Positions 24,812 to 34,049 of a DNA stretch of 64,000 nucleotides are shown piece by piece. The DNA is from Sphingobacterium sp. GVS05A (GTDB lineage: Bacteria; Bacteroidota; Bacteroidia; Sphingobacteriales; Sphingobacteriaceae). Where the stretch lies: positions 620,001 to 684,000 of the forward strand of contig NZ_JAHXYR010000002.1 of assembly GCF_019969845.1 (NCBI RefSeq). The letters are read 5' to 3'. Below the pieces are notes generated by a model. It did no database searches. It had not been told where the DNA came from and was given only the letters and a program-made list of their open reading frames with translations. Within the stretch, counting starts at the first letter, position 1; every line of letters begins with the position of its first letter. Position numbers and translations under genes: made by a program.

Positions 24812-25588
24812 ATGGAAGGTTTGTTGCCGCTCATTCGTATCATTGACCTAAAAAAATCATACGGAACAAAAGAAATTTTAAAGGGGATCAATCTGGATAT
24901 CTTTCCAGGTCAGGTCATTGGCTATATAGGTCCCAATGGCGCAGGAAAGTCTACTACGGTCAAAATACTGACCGGATTGATTGAAGATTTCACCGGTAAA
25001 GTTGAGATCAATGGCATCGATATTCAAAAGGATCCGCTTTCTATAAAATCTCAACTCGGGTATGTTCCTGAAAATGCAGAGCTGTACGAAGTATTGACCC
25101 CGATGGAATATCTCGATTTTGTCGGAAAATTATACGGTATGGAGGATCATACGATCCAGGAACGTTCCCTCAAATTATTAAACGCATTTGGTCTAGCCGT
25201 AAATGCTAATAATAGAATGGATACCTTTTCCAAAGGTATGCGTCAGAAGGTGCTCCTTATATCCGGTATTATCCATAATCCACAGATCATCATCCTGGAT
25301 GAGCCCCTGTCTGGGCTAGATGCCAATGCGGTAATCTTCGTAAAGGAACTCATATCATTACTCGCCAAAGAAGGTAAGACTATTTTTTACTGCTCACACA
25401 TGATGGATGTCGTTGAAAAAGTATCCGATCGAATCCTCCTGATCAGTCAGGGGAGTATTATTGCGGATGGAACGATTGACGAATTGAAGTCAAATCCCAA
25501 CGAATCACTTGAGCATATATTTGCAAAATTAACCAATACCGACAACGATGCACTGGATGCATCTGACATCATCACTGCTATTCAATAA
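24812..25588 (+). CDS. ABC transporter ATP-binding protein
   Basis: The 258-residue ATPase has Walker A GPNGAGKST at 40-48, the signature FSKGMRQKV, Walker B IIILDEPLSGLD and the switch histidine in FYCSHMMD. It belongs to the ABC-2 exporter branch (CcmA/NatA-like). It is followed directly by its presumed permease. The substrate is unknown. Confidence 0.92.
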   Translation: MEGLLPLIRIIDLKKSYGTKEILKGINLDIFPGQVIGYIGPNGAGKSTTVKILTGLIEDFTGKVEINGIDIQKDPLSIKSQLGYVPENAELYEVLTPMEYLDFVGKLYGMEDHTIQERSLKLLNAFGLAVNANNRMDTFSKGMRQKVLLISGIIHNPQIIILDEPLSGLDANAVIFVKELISLLAKEGKTIFYCSHMMDVVEKVSDRILLISQGSIIADGTIDELKSNPNESLEHIFAKLTNTDNDALDASDIITAIQ

Positions 25589-25589
25589 T

Positions 25590-27269
25590 ATGGAAAGATA
25601 TATCTTACGATTTATTCTTCTATTTAGGGGATTATGGGAAAATTTGGGGGTAAACTTTACGCAGTTTAAAATTATTTTAGAGACTAAAGTTACCTTAGAT
25701 AACAGAAAGCCAATCACATTTAAGAAACGGAATACAGGAAAGTCCTCCTCTTCGTCCTCCATTATACAGTTTATCATGTATATGATCATTGGCTTGATGT
25801 TCATGGTTATTCTTATTCTAATTCCAGATCGCTACTTAGCTATTGCTATTATGCTGCTTTGTTTTATCAGCATGCTGAGCATTACATTAGTATCGGACTT
25901 TTCGCCCATACTTTTGGATACCAGGGATCAATACATCATTATGCCCAAGCCGGTCAACGATCGGACAATTGCATTATCGCGAATAACATTTATTGCCATT
26001 AAACTTTTCAATCAGGTCATTGCATTATGCTTGCCGCTTTTGATCTATGTCCTCTTCAACTGGGATGTTATCGCTATTTTTCTATTGGTTGTACAACTGC
26101 TATTAAGCACACTTGTAGCATTGGTATTCGTCAATGGGTTCTACCTGATTAGCATCAAATATCTACCCATCCAAAAATTTAAAGATATTATTACCTATCT
26201 ACAAATTGGGCTTTCAATGATCATTTTTTTAGCCTATTACCTTGGTCCCAATCTGATTCAAACGATCGTCGAGTCTCAATTGACCATTCAACAACTCAAA
26301 TTCCTTTGGTTATTTCCCAGTACCTGGATTGCCTCTTTTCAATCCCTGCTTCTAGGTGACCATAGTCTACAGATCATCCTATTTTCCGTTTTGGGTATAG
26401 TTGTTCCATTCTTTGGGATCTATGCTTGTACACAGTTATTTTCTAGGGGTTTTAACGCAAAAATAGCGGCTCTAGCCAGTACAGATGCGCCTTTACCTGA
26501 ATCAACAAAGGTGCTTTTGCAGAACGTCACAAAACGCCCGTTATATAAAAAATTAAGAACAAGCCTGTGTTCATCTCCACTTGAAGAAGCTGGGTTTAGT
26601 ATCGTATGGCTTATAAGTTCAAAAACAAGGGAATTTAAGCAACAACTCTACCCTTCTTTGGCCTATTTACCCATCTATTTTATATTTCTCTTTTTACGGA
26701 CTGGAGACGGTTTGCCGATCAGAGAGAAACTGGTTAAGTTAGGAGAATCTGGCTTATATATCATTATGTTCTACCTTTCACTATTAACCATATTGACTGT
26801 ATTTCAGCTGATCACACAGAGCAATAAGTATAAGGCCGCTTGGATCTACTATGTCACTCCAATAGATCGTCCGGGACAATTTATGACCGGTGTACTTAAA
26901 GCATGTCTTATTAAATACGTACTACCATTTAATGTGCTGTTTTTTTGTATTTGTGTTCCTCTATTTGGTATCAGCTCTATAAATGACTTATTACTTTCCT
27001 CAGCTGTTGGCGGAATCGAAAGTATTCTGATCATGCTCTTTCTCGTAAAAAACTATCCTTTTTCCAAAGCGAGCCAATCCAGTTCCAAAGCACTGGTCAA
27101 CTTATTGATCTTAGGTTTGCTCGGACTCTTGGGCTATCTTCATAAAGTTATTTTTCAGTATGAACTATTGATTTGGGGGCTGGCGGTAATCGGCTGGATA
27201 TTGTTTTTCATCATGCTCAAATATTTACAAAAAGAGGATTGGAAAAGCCTGGCCTTTGATGATAATTAA
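25590..27269 (+). CDS. ABC-2-type exporter membrane protein
   Basis: The protein of about 559 residues has roughly twelve hydrophobic helices in two clusters separated by a soluble loop (about 300-375). ATG 25590 (MERYILRF) lies one base past the ATPase stop; a longer start at 25548 would overlap that gene. No periplasmic FtsX/MacB domain is seen. It forms the membrane part of the exporter with the preceding ATPase. The cargo is unknown. Confidence 0.85.
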   Translation: MERYILRFILLFRGLWENLGVNFTQFKIILETKVTLDNRKPITFKKRNTGKSSSSSSIIQFIMYMIIGLMFMVILILIPDRYLAIAIMLLCFISMLSITLVSDFSPILLDTRDQYIIMPKPVNDRTIALSRITFIAIKLFNQVIALCLPLLIYVLFNWDVIAIFLLVVQLLLSTLVALVFVNGFYLISIKYLPIQKFKDIITYLQIGLSMIIFLAYYLGPNLIQTIVESQLTIQQLKFLWLFPSTWIASFQSLLLGDHSLQIILFSVLGIVVPFFGIYACTQLFSRGFNAKIAALASTDAPLPESTKVLLQNVTKRPLYKKLRTSLCSSPLEEAGFSIVWLISSKTREFKQQLYPSLAYLPIYFIFLFLRTGDGLPIREKLVKLGESGLYIIMFYLSLLTILTVFQLITQSNKYKAAWIYYVTPIDRPGQFMTGVLKACLIKYVLPFNVLFFCICVPLFGISSINDLLLSSAVGGIESILIMLFLVKNYPFSKASQSSSKALVNLLILGLLGLLGYLHKVIFQYELLIWGLAVIGWILFFIMLKYLQKEDWKSLAFDDN

Positions 27270-27281
27270 GAAATTACCATG

Positions 27282-27318
27282 AATACACAGGTTCCATTTT
27301 CTGGAACCTGTGTATTTT
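27282..27318. terminator. Bidirectional terminator
   Basis: AATACACAGGTTCCA (27282-27296) and TGGAACCTGTGTATT (27302-27316) are perfect 15-bp arms with a 5-nt loop, located between two converging genes. Confidence 0.85.
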
Positions 27319-27322
27319 ACAA

Positions 27323-29239
27323 CTACTTTTTATTGATGCGCCCTTTAAACCGACTGATACCATCCATAAAAGCTTCTACAATTATCCTTCCTTTAGGAAG
27401 ATGATTAAGATCATAGTTGAATATCGCGTTCTTAACGGCTTTATATTCATGTTTTTGCCATACTACACCATCAACCGTTATCCTCACGGTCATATCGCTC
27501 TGCTTATTGGATACCACATTTAATTGCGTTTGGTCAACCACTGATCTTGGATACAGGGAAAATGCATATTGAGCCTTTGTTGTATCCATTTCAAACCCTG
27601 GAACAGCCTTAAAGCTAAACATTTCACCCACTCCACAATCACTTTCAAATGCATGAATAAGATTTCCTTTCAGGTCGAAGATACGAAGATAACCATCTCC
27701 GTTTTCGGGCTGTGCCCAAAACTGTAGTCCATTTCCAGCGGTATCTATTAGGCGAAAGGAGTAATTGCCTGCAGCAAGGCGTATCGTATCAGTATATAGT
27801 GTGAGCGCAGTTAACATTGCCGCCTTCTTTTGAAAAACGGTATCCTGCTGAGCATTTATTAAAGAAATACTATTGTCTTGAGATGCTTTATTTGTAAGAA
27901 ATTTCACAACAAATTCATTCGGAAATTTCTCTGGTGCTGTAAAAACAACGTCCATTTCATTGTCTTCTGACCATGCATCTTTCTTACCATTCGGTTTGAT
28001 AAGCGCTACATGAAAGACATTTTCACCATCTTTTTCCTGAATTTCCCCCGGTAGCAATACATCTGCCACTTGATTAAATGAAAGATTTCCCTTCCAATGA
28101 AATGTTTTGGATGGAAAGCCCTTGGTTCCATATACAATTGTAAGCGAATGCATCGGATCTGTCCCTAGGTTTCTAAAAGCTATCCGTGGGCCAGAACTGG
28201 CTGGGTTTAATCTCGAAAAACGTTGCTCGTCGTTTGGTACCATAATAGATTCAACGGCTGCATCTATTTTTTGATTGGGTTTCGAATAATGAAACAAGTA
28301 AGCTGAAATATTTTCAACAGCCTGTATATTGCTTGAAGCAGTATAGGGTTCCATTCGCAATGCTGCAGTATGGCGGCCTGGCTTTGTGAATACATCGATT
28401 ACATCAGGTTGCTGCAGATCACCTGGACACCAATACGCCCGATCAAAGATCCATGTCCCGCCTTGCGGGTATAAAGGGTTATCGCCACACTTTTTCCACA
28501 TATCTCGCAGGTCAACGACCTTTCCGTCGAGCATGAGTTCACGCCATCGTGTACAAAACTCGCTGCAACCACGAGGCTTGTCCATACCATGTCCTGTGTG
28601 CTGAATACGTATACGGCTCAAGGCTGCTAGCCCAAGCGATTCGTAAGTTACGGGCAATAAATTCTCCTCTATCTTCTCGTTGGGATCGCCGTATTTATAG
28701 CCCTTATTCCACAAAGGTGTTATACCCAGAGGTGTAACAACTGGAGGTCCTGATAAAATTTCAAAGTCTATACGAAGTGCCCAACCTACTGTTTTATCCT
28801 CAAAACCCGAATGTACATATACAATCTCAACGCTATCTCGCAAAAAAGGGGCAAAGTCAGTCACATCCACCTGCCACTTCCAATTCCACCCTTTGTTGTA
28901 AATGCTCCCATAGGGGGTAAGCATCCGGCCCAATTCATAGTTCAGCACCTCTCCTTTCGCTCCTCCTTTACGTCTCAGCACAATATGATCCAGATAATCC
29001 CAATGTGCAGTGTTTAAGCTATCAGGACTTCCCAAAGTGACATGCATGGTTATTTTTCTTACAGGGTACTCGGCTTTGGGGAATACCCCCCATGCTGGAT
29101 ACGGGTTTTCACCTTTAGCGGCATCACAAATAATCGTAGTACGGTTGTGCGTGACAACATGGCTTATTGCTTTCTTTTGCGCAATAGCATGATAACCGAT
29201 AATAAGCCACACTAGAATAAGAATAGGTCTGAAGTTCAT
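27323..29239 (-). CDS. Secreted PNGase F-family protein with extra C-terminal region
   Basis: The 638-residue exported protein (signal peptide to about 20) shows the peptide-N-glycosidase F fold markers. An N-terminal half contains AHWDYLDHIVLRR (about 78-90), and the C-terminal half of the core has TGHGMDKPRGCSEFCTR (about 215-231) followed by QGGTWIFDRAYWCPGDLQ (about 259-276). PNGase F releases N-glycans from asparagine. The acidic residues in WDYLDH and CSEFC are at the places where I expect the catalytic acids, from memory of the family. The known enzyme is about 350 residues. Here about 280 further residues with beta-sandwich character follow, and the last 80 resemble a secretion-sorting-like domain. 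Activity is inferred. Confidence 0.82.
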   Translation of the reverse strand: MNFRPILILVWLIIGYHAIAQKKAISHVVTHNRTTIICDAAKGENPYPAWGVFPKAEYPVRKITMHVTLGSPDSLNTAHWDYLDHIVLRRKGGAKGEVLNYELGRMLTPYGSIYNKGWNWKWQVDVTDFAPFLRDSVEIVYVHSGFEDKTVGWALRIDFEILSGPPVVTPLGITPLWNKGYKYGDPNEKIEENLLPVTYESLGLAALSRIRIQHTGHGMDKPRGCSEFCTRWRELMLDGKVVDLRDMWKKCGDNPLYPQGGTWIFDRAYWCPGDLQQPDVIDVFTKPGRHTAALRMEPYTASSNIQAVENISAYLFHYSKPNQKIDAAVESIMVPNDEQRFSRLNPASSGPRIAFRNLGTDPMHSLTIVYGTKGFPSKTFHWKGNLSFNQVADVLLPGEIQEKDGENVFHVALIKPNGKKDAWSEDNEMDVVFTAPEKFPNEFVVKFLTNKASQDNSISLINAQQDTVFQKKAAMLTALTLYTDTIRLAAGNYSFRLIDTAGNGLQFWAQPENGDGYLRIFDLKGNLIHAFESDCGVGEMFSFKAVPGFEMDTTKAQYAFSLYPRSVVDQTQLNVVSNKQSDMTVRITVDGVVWQKHEYKAVKNAIFNYDLNHLPKGRIIVEAFMDGISRFKGRINKK

Positions 29240-29446
29240 TATAGAAAAAAAATATTAGGTAAGAAACCGCATAAATATACATGAATTTAATGTCACAACC
29301 TATCATTAGAGTGCATCAGGCATGATATACGCGGAAATTGTATTACAAAACAATGCTTGATCGCCAACATATGGTTATTGCTAGGCAACCTTTGGGGTGG
29401 AAAAAATGGTATTCTAATCTAAGGTTATTTCAAAAATGGTTCAAAA

Positions 29447-29480
29447 AAAAAGGAAAATCTATATTTAGACTTTCCTTTTT
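29447..29480 (-). terminator. Terminator of the first CAT tRNA
   Basis: AAAAAGGAAAATCT (29447-29460) and AGACTTTCCTTTTT (29467-29480) pair with one mismatch. It starts 6 nt past the tRNA 3' end and gives a U-tract on the minus strand. Confidence 0.75.
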
Positions 29481-29485
29481 AAAAG

Positions 29486-29559
29486 TAGCGGGGAGCAGGA
29501 TCGAACTGCCGACCTCAGGGTTATGAATCCTGCGCTCTAACCATCTGAGCTACCCCGCC
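29486..29559 (-). tRNA. tRNA with anticodon CAT (elongator Met likely)
   Basis: The minus strand folds into a 74-nt cloverleaf: acceptor GGCGGGG/CCCCGCT, D-arm GCTC-AGATGGTTA-GAGC, anticodon loop TTCATAA, T-arm GGCAG-TTCGATC-CTGCT and discriminator A. CCA is not encoded. The anticodon stem CAGGA/CCCTG ends in an A-C mismatch at 31-39. A tRNA-Ile2 with lysidine at C34 has the same anticodon, so elongator Met is likely but not proven. Confidence 0.9.
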
Positions 29560-29570
29560 GTTTCGGTATG

Positions 29571-29601
29571 CAAATATACCACTTCGCCTGTCAATTCAAA
29601 A
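29571..29601 (-). promoter_or_regulatory. Promoter of the first CAT tRNA
   Basis: On the minus strand TTTG (29601-29598), 19 nt and TATATTTG (29578-29571). Predicted start is about 5 nt before the mature tRNA. Confidence 0.75.
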
Positions 29602-29851
29602 GATTTTTTTATTTTTTTTAGCGATTTATCCTATTCAAAAATCATTATACCACACAACAAACTCATTCTTAACGAAGTAAAATAACGTTTCAATTATGAA
29701 AAAAGTCGGGATAAGATTTGGGCGATTTTAAATTCAAATATTTGCTAAAAAGCCTTCAACTTTTCACAAAAAAACTTGCAATAACAAAATAAATATGTAT
29801 TATTACAAATAATAAGTTTATGCGATAAAAAGCAAAATGGGAAGAGATTTG

Positions 29852-29925
29852 TAGCGGGGAGCAGAATCGAACTGCCGACCTTTGGGTTATGAATCCAACG
29901 CTCTAACCATCTGAGCTACCCCGCC
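29852..29925 (-). tRNA. Second tRNA with anticodon CAT
   Basis: This is the near-identical partner of the tRNA at 29486-29559: same acceptor, D-arm and anticodon loop, with changes only in the outer anticodon stem (TTGGA/CCCAA) and one T-arm base. The same A-C mismatch closes the anticodon stem. The 292-bp spacer between the two holds promoter sequences and no ORF, so each is a separate unit. I see no terminator hairpin directly behind it. Confidence 0.9.
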
Positions 29926-29937
29926 ATTTTGGGAATG

Positions 29938-29967
29938 CAAATATAGCTTATTTTTGATTTAAACAAA
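29938..29967 (-). promoter_or_regulatory. Promoter of the second CAT tRNA
   Basis: On the minus strand TTTG (29967-29964), 18 nt and TATATTTG (29945-29938). Confidence 0.75.
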
Positions 29968-29990
29968 CTGAAATTTAAAAAAACATTTTT

Positions 29991-30368
29991 ATGGCAGATA
30001 AAATAAAATTCCAACTAGAATATATCATCAACTCTTCACCTAGAATTTTATTTCCGTATTTGCAAGAACCAAACGAACTGGCACAATGGTTTGCAGACGA
30101 TGTAAACTACAAAGACACTGTTTATACCTTCATTTGGGATGATGAACCGCATCGCGCAAAAATCGTAGCATCAAAAGAAAACAAATCAGTGCGTTTTAAG
30201 TGGCTCGATGATGATCCTTATTATTTCGATCTAGAAATCGATCAAGATGAGCTGACAAACGATGTCGCACTTAAAATAATAGATTTTGCTAAAGAAGAGG
30301 ACTTGGAAAATAGAAAATTAATCTGGAAAAATTCAATCGTCTATCTTCAAAGCGTTATAGGTGCATAA
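29991..30368 (+). CDS. START-like domain protein
   Basis: The 125-residue cytoplasmic protein matches the small START-like/AHSA1-like proteins common in Bacteroidota (KFQLEYIINSSPRILFPYL; LAQWFADDV; FKWLDDDPYYFDLEI). The fold usually forms a hydrophobic pocket; ligand and function are unknown. It precedes an LptF/G-like gene, which has its own promoter. Confidence 0.85.
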   Translation: MADKIKFQLEYIINSSPRILFPYLQEPNELAQWFADDVNYKDTVYTFIWDDEPHRAKIVASKENKSVRFKWLDDDPYYFDLEIDQDELTNDVALKIIDFAKEEDLENRKLIWKNSIVYLQSVIGA

Positions 30369-30375
30369 AAAAACC

Positions 30376-30422
30376 TATCTTTGCAATATATTTTCACCAA
30401 GGGCTCTAAAAGAGCTCCTTGG
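30376..30422 (+). promoter_or_regulatory. Promoter and leader hairpin of the LptF/G gene
   Basis: TATCTTTG at 30376-30383 is a perfect TAnnTTTG box just past the preceding stop codon. The transcribed leader then contains CCAAGG-GCTCT-AAA-AGAGC-T-CCTTGG (30397-30422), an 11-bp stem with one bulge and no U-tract, 47 nt before the ATG. Confidence 0.65.
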
Positions 30423-30469
30423 CTGGAAGATGCTTTAATGTAAAGGCATCAATTTGCTTAGCGTCACGG

Positions 30470-31954
30470 ATGAAAAAGGTTCATTTACTTATTCTTCAAG
30501 CTTTCATTAAACCATTCATCGTCACATTTTTTATTGTGATGTTTGTGTTATTAATGCTTTTCCTATTTAAATACATCGATGATTTGATAGGAAAAGGATT
30601 TGAATGGTACACCATTATGGAGCTTATTGGGTATCAATGCATTGTTCAGATTCAAATGGCAATGCCCCTATCCATGTTATTGTCTTCCATTATGACCTTT
30701 GGAAACTTGGGGGAAAGCTATGAACTCGTGGCTATCAAAGCAGCAGGCGTATCCTTACGCAAGGCGATGACCCCCCTATTTATACTTGTCGCGATTTTTG
30801 CAACGAGTTCCTTTCTATTTTCCGATTATATTTTACCTGTGGTCAACCTAAAAATGGGAACCTTGCTGACAGATGTACGGAATAAAAAGGCTGACTTTCT
30901 GATCAAACCCGGTATTTTCAACAATACAATTCCAGGATACTCCATTCGCGCGAGAGGCAAAAATAGGGAAGGAACGATTCTCTATGACTTAATGATCTAT
31001 GATCATCGGGGTGGCAATACGGCCAACAATGTGCTGATGGCAAAAGAAGGGTACATTTATAATTCACCAGACAATAGTTATATGATCCTCAAATTGAAGG
31101 ATGGTATACGCTATGAAGAGTCGCGCACAAAGAACTCAAAAACATACGATCCACGCCAGCAATTCACACGCTTTAAATTTAAGGAAACGGAACAGAAGTT
31201 CGACATGGGTAGCTTTCAACAAGGTAAAACAGATGAAAGTCTTTTCAAGAGCCACCATGCAATGTTAAATCTTAGACAACTGGATATGTATATTGACTCC
31301 AACCATGTTAAAATCGACAGTATGGGTAAAGCAATTACACGAACTCTTGATACGCGCTATAATATCTATTCGAAGTATTTCAGTGCAAATCAACCTGGCC
31401 TGCCAAAGGTAAAAGAAGCGAAGATCAAACCTTATAAAGATTTAGTAGCCGATCTTGTACCTTCTGAACAACGGACGCAGATCACCATGAACGCATTGAG
31501 CCAGCTAAACTATCTAAAAGAGGATCTCAACAGCCGCACCCTTGAATTTAAAGATTACAAAACAAAAGATATACGTTATCGCATTGAATGGCATAGAAAG
31601 TTCACATTGGCCGTATCTTGTCTACTGCTATTTGCTATTGGAGCGCCTTTAGGTGCCATTATTAGAAAGGGAGGTCTCGGACTTCCTGTCGTTATGGCTA
31701 TCATTTTCTTCTTAATCTATCATATCATCTCTACCGTGTCAGAAAAAACGGCTAAAGATGGTGCCATATCTTCGGCTGTAGGTATGTGGATGGCTATTAT
31801 CATATTAACTCCCCTTGCTGCATTTTTAACCTATAAATCGACTACAGATTCGGCTTTGTTTGATATTGATCAGTACAAATTAAAAGCAGAAGCAGCCTGG
31901 AAATGGATCAAAGAGAAATTTGGTAAAAAGAATAAATTAAAGGAGTCACATTAG
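30470..31954 (+). CDS. LptF/LptG-family LPS export permease
   Basis: The protein of about 494 residues from ATG 30470 (MKKVHLLILQAF) has the YjgP/YjgQ architecture: three N-terminal transmembrane helices, a long periplasmic beta-jellyroll region, and three C-terminal helices (LLLFAIGAPLGAIIRKGGLG is the conserved C-terminal family motif). LptF and LptG form the transmembrane part of the LptB2FG exporter that extracts LPS from the inner membrane. Only one permease gene is here, as often in this phylum. An upstream TTG start at 30419 falls inside the leader hairpin and is rejected. Confidence 0.9.
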   Translation: MKKVHLLILQAFIKPFIVTFFIVMFVLLMLFLFKYIDDLIGKGFEWYTIMELIGYQCIVQIQMAMPLSMLLSSIMTFGNLGESYELVAIKAAGVSLRKAMTPLFILVAIFATSSFLFSDYILPVVNLKMGTLLTDVRNKKADFLIKPGIFNNTIPGYSIRARGKNREGTILYDLMIYDHRGGNTANNVLMAKEGYIYNSPDNSYMILKLKDGIRYEESRTKNSKTYDPRQQFTRFKFKETEQKFDMGSFQQGKTDESLFKSHHAMLNLRQLDMYIDSNHVKIDSMGKAITRTLDTRYNIYSKYFSANQPGLPKVKEAKIKPYKDLVADLVPSEQRTQITMNALSQLNYLKEDLNSRTLEFKDYKTKDIRYRIEWHRKFTLAVSCLLLFAIGAPLGAIIRKGGLGLPVVMAIIFFLIYHIISTVSEKTAKDGAISSAVGMWMAIIILTPLAAFLTYKSTTDSALFDIDQYKLKAEAAWKWIKEKFGKKNKLKESH

Positions 31955-31995
31955 ATTTGTGACAACGCTATTATAAATAAAATTAGATTCTACAC

Positions 31996-32003
31996 TAACT
32001 TTG
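31996..32003 (+). promoter_or_regulatory. ribBA promoter -7 box
   Basis: TAACTTTG, a perfect TAnnTTTG, lies 24 nt before the ribBA ATG. The remaining leader is too short for an FMN riboswitch. Confidence 0.6.
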
Positions 32004-32026
32004 TATCAATACAATATAACAATTAA

Positions 32027-33241
32027 ATGGAATTCAAATTAAACACGATCGAAGAAGCGATCGCTGATATACAAGCAGGAAAAGTAGTTATCGTCGTAGA
32101 TGACGAAGATCGTGAAAATGAAGGTGATTTTATCACCGCAGCCCGCAACGCAACTCCCGAAATTATCAACTTTATGGCAACCCATGGTCGGGGTTTGGTA
32201 TGTGCTCCTATCACCAAAGAGAGAGCCGATGCTTTGCATCTTGACCTGATGGTGGGGCAAAATACAGCGGTTTATGAAACTAATTTCACTGTTTCTATTG
32301 ACTTACAAGGATACGGTTGTACAACAGGGATCTCTGCATCTGATCGTTCAAAGACGATCAAGGCAATGATAGACCCAAATATTCACTACGAAGAGTTGGG
32401 TAGACCTGGTCATATCTTTCCATTGATTGCTAAAGATGGTGGTGTACTACGTCGAACAGGACATACCGAAGCAACTGTTGACCTTGCTCGTTTGGCAGGT
32501 TTTGAACCAGCAGGTGTATTGGTCGAGATCTTAAAAGAAGATGGTGAAATGGCTAGATTACCAGAATTAATGGAAGTAGCCAAAAAATTTGATTTAAAAA
32601 TCATCAGTATTGAAGACCTTATTGAATACCGTTTAAAACACGATTCATTGATTACTGAAGAGGTGACTGTCAATATGCCTACACAATATGGTGATTTTCA
32701 AATGAAAGCCTTTACTCAAAAAGATACGGGTGAACAACATCTTGCCCTTTATAAAGGTGAATGGAATGAAGATGAACCTATTCTTGTTCGTGTACATAGT
32801 TCCTGCGTGACCGGTGATATTTTCGGATCTTGCCGTTGTGATTGTGGACCTCAGCTTCATAAAGCGATGGAGATGATCCAAAACGAAGGAAAAGGTGTGA
32901 TTGTCTATATGAATCAGGAAGGCCGTGGTATTGGGCTGATCAATAAATTGCATGCTTACAAATTACAAGAGAATGGATTGGATACCGTTGATGCCAATGC
33001 TCAACTTGGATTTAAAGCTGATTTGAGAGACTATGGTGTTGGTGCACAAATCCTTAGAAATCTAGGGGTAACAAAAATGCGCTTGATGTCCAATAACCCA
33101 ACAAAACGTGCAGGATTGGTCGGCTATGGGCTGGAAATCGTAGAAAACGTTCCTATTGAAATCACCGCGAATCCCTACAACGAAGAGTATTTGCGAACAA
33201 AAAGGGATCGTATGGGACATACCATTATGAAGAACTTATAA
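32027..33241 (+). CDS. ribBA: Bifunctional DHBP synthase / GTP cyclohydrolase II
   Basis: The 404-residue riboflavin enzyme has an N-terminal 3,4-dihydroxy-2-butanone 4-phosphate synthase domain ([35 protein letters not shown]) to about 205. A C-terminal GTP cyclohydrolase II follows with the zinc motif [15 protein letters not shown] and QEGRGIGL. It supplies both precursors of the lumazine step. Other rib genes are not in the window, and no FMN element precedes it. Confidence 0.95.
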   Translation: MEFKLNTIEEAIADIQAGKVVIVVDDEDRENEGDFITAARNATPEIINFMATHGRGLVCAPITKERADALHLDLMVGQNTAVYETNFTVSIDLQGYGCTTGISASDRSKTIKAMIDPNIHYEELGRPGHIFPLIAKDGGVLRRTGHTEATVDLARLAGFEPAGVLVEILKEDGEMARLPELMEVAKKFDLKIISIEDLIEYRLKHDSLITEEVTVNMPTQYGDFQMKAFTQKDTGEQHLALYKGEWNEDEPILVRVHSSCVTGDIFGSCRCDCGPQLHKAMEMIQNEGKGVIVYMNQEGRGIGLINKLHAYKLQENGLDTVDANAQLGFKADLRDYGVGAQILRNLGVTKMRLMSNNPTKRAGLVGYGLEIVENVPIEITANPYNEEYLRTKRDRMGHTIMKNL

Positions 33242-33268
33242 TAAAGGTCAAAAAGAATATCGAAGAAG

Positions 33269-33302
33269 CGGTGTTTTTCCATGGAAAAACACCGTTTTTT
33301 TT
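33269..33302 (+). terminator. ribBA terminator
   Basis: CGGTGTTTTTCC (33269-33280), two-base centre, GGAAAAACACCG (33283-33294) and eight U. Confidence 0.85.
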
Positions 33303-33481
33303 AAAAGTATTTATTTTTTATTGATTTGTTTTTTTCGATAAGGTATCAATGAACTCGTTATACTCGGTTTATTGGCCAGAAAGAATCTTTAATAGATTTT
33401 CATTGCTGTTGAGCTTGTGACAATAGGAAGGTTTTATAAAAGATGTGATGTTATCATGGCAGTTCTTTCAGTAAATAGAAG

Positions 33482-33489
33482 TAACTTTA
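33482..33489 (+). promoter_or_regulatory. Candidate -7 box TAACTTTA before the DCC gene
   Basis: TAACTTTA differs from TAnnTTTG at one base and lies 5 nt before ATG 33495, the same spacing as the other leaderless candidates in this window. Confidence 0.4.
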
Positions 33490-33494
33490 TATTA

Positions 33495-33890
33495 ATGGAT
33501 ACGCAGGGGAAACATATCATCTTTTTTGACGGTGATTGCTTAGTTTGTAATCGTTTTGTTCAAATCCTATTGAAAATAGACTCCAATAATAGGCTTCTAT
33601 TTAGTTCCTTACAATCTGATTTTGCTAAAAATAATTTACACATTATTCCAAAAGATATAGATTCTATTGTTTATATGTCTCCTAGCGGAACTTATATCAA
33701 AAGCGAAGCCATATTGAACATCTGCAAAACATTGGGTCTTCCCTATTCAATCGTCTATTTTCTCAAAATACTACCGAAAAAGTGGCGGGACTTGGGCTAT
33801 GATTATTTTGCAAAAAATCGCTACAGATGGTTTGGAACAAATAAGTATTGTACGGTTCCGAACGAACAGCAACGGAGAAAATTCGTCTAA
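33495..33890 (+). CDS. DCC-family thiol-disulfide oxidoreductase-like protein
   Basis: The 131-residue protein from ATG 33495 starts MDTQGKHIIFFDGDCLVCN. The DGDCxxCN motif defines the DCC family (PF04134), with a thioredoxin-like beginning and a C-terminal RYRWFG segment. The exact reaction is unknown. An in-frame GTG at 33417 would add 26 non-conserved residues and is less likely. Confidence 0.8.
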   Translation: MDTQGKHIIFFDGDCLVCNRFVQILLKIDSNNRLLFSSLQSDFAKNNLHIIPKDIDSIVYMSPSGTYIKSEAILNICKTLGLPYSIVYFLKILPKKWRDLGYDYFAKNRYRWFGTNKYCTVPNEQQRRKFV

Positions 33891-33920
33891 GCAAAGCTTC
33901 CTATAAAATTGCCTGTTTGC

Positions 33921-33991
33921 GAAACAATAGGCATACGAATATTGTTTCAAAAACAGCTGATGTACCAATTAATCCAAGGCAATACATCAGC
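33921..33991. promoter_or_regulatory. Two inverted repeats upstream of the aldehyde dehydrogenase
   Basis: GAAACAATA (33921-33929) pairs with TATTGTTTC (33940-33948), and GCTGATGT (33956-33963) with ACATCAGC (33984-33991). Both are perfect. They could be operators or leader RNA stems before the gene start at 34050. Confidence 0.4.
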
Positions 33992-34049
33992 AAGAATAAA
34001 TAAGTACAGGTCACAAATAGCAGCAATGGCTTGTAAAAAACAAAAAATA

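Noticed and set aside
29338..29526. 62-codon plus-strand ORF
   Set aside because: It runs through the terminator and part of the first CAT tRNA.
31955..32026. FMN riboswitch upstream of ribBA
   Set aside because: The predicted leader is only about 20 nt and contains none of the conserved FMN aptamer elements.
33909..34049. N-terminal extension of the aldehyde dehydrogenase from a TTG
   Set aside because: It adds 47 residues not expected in the family and crosses two inverted repeats.
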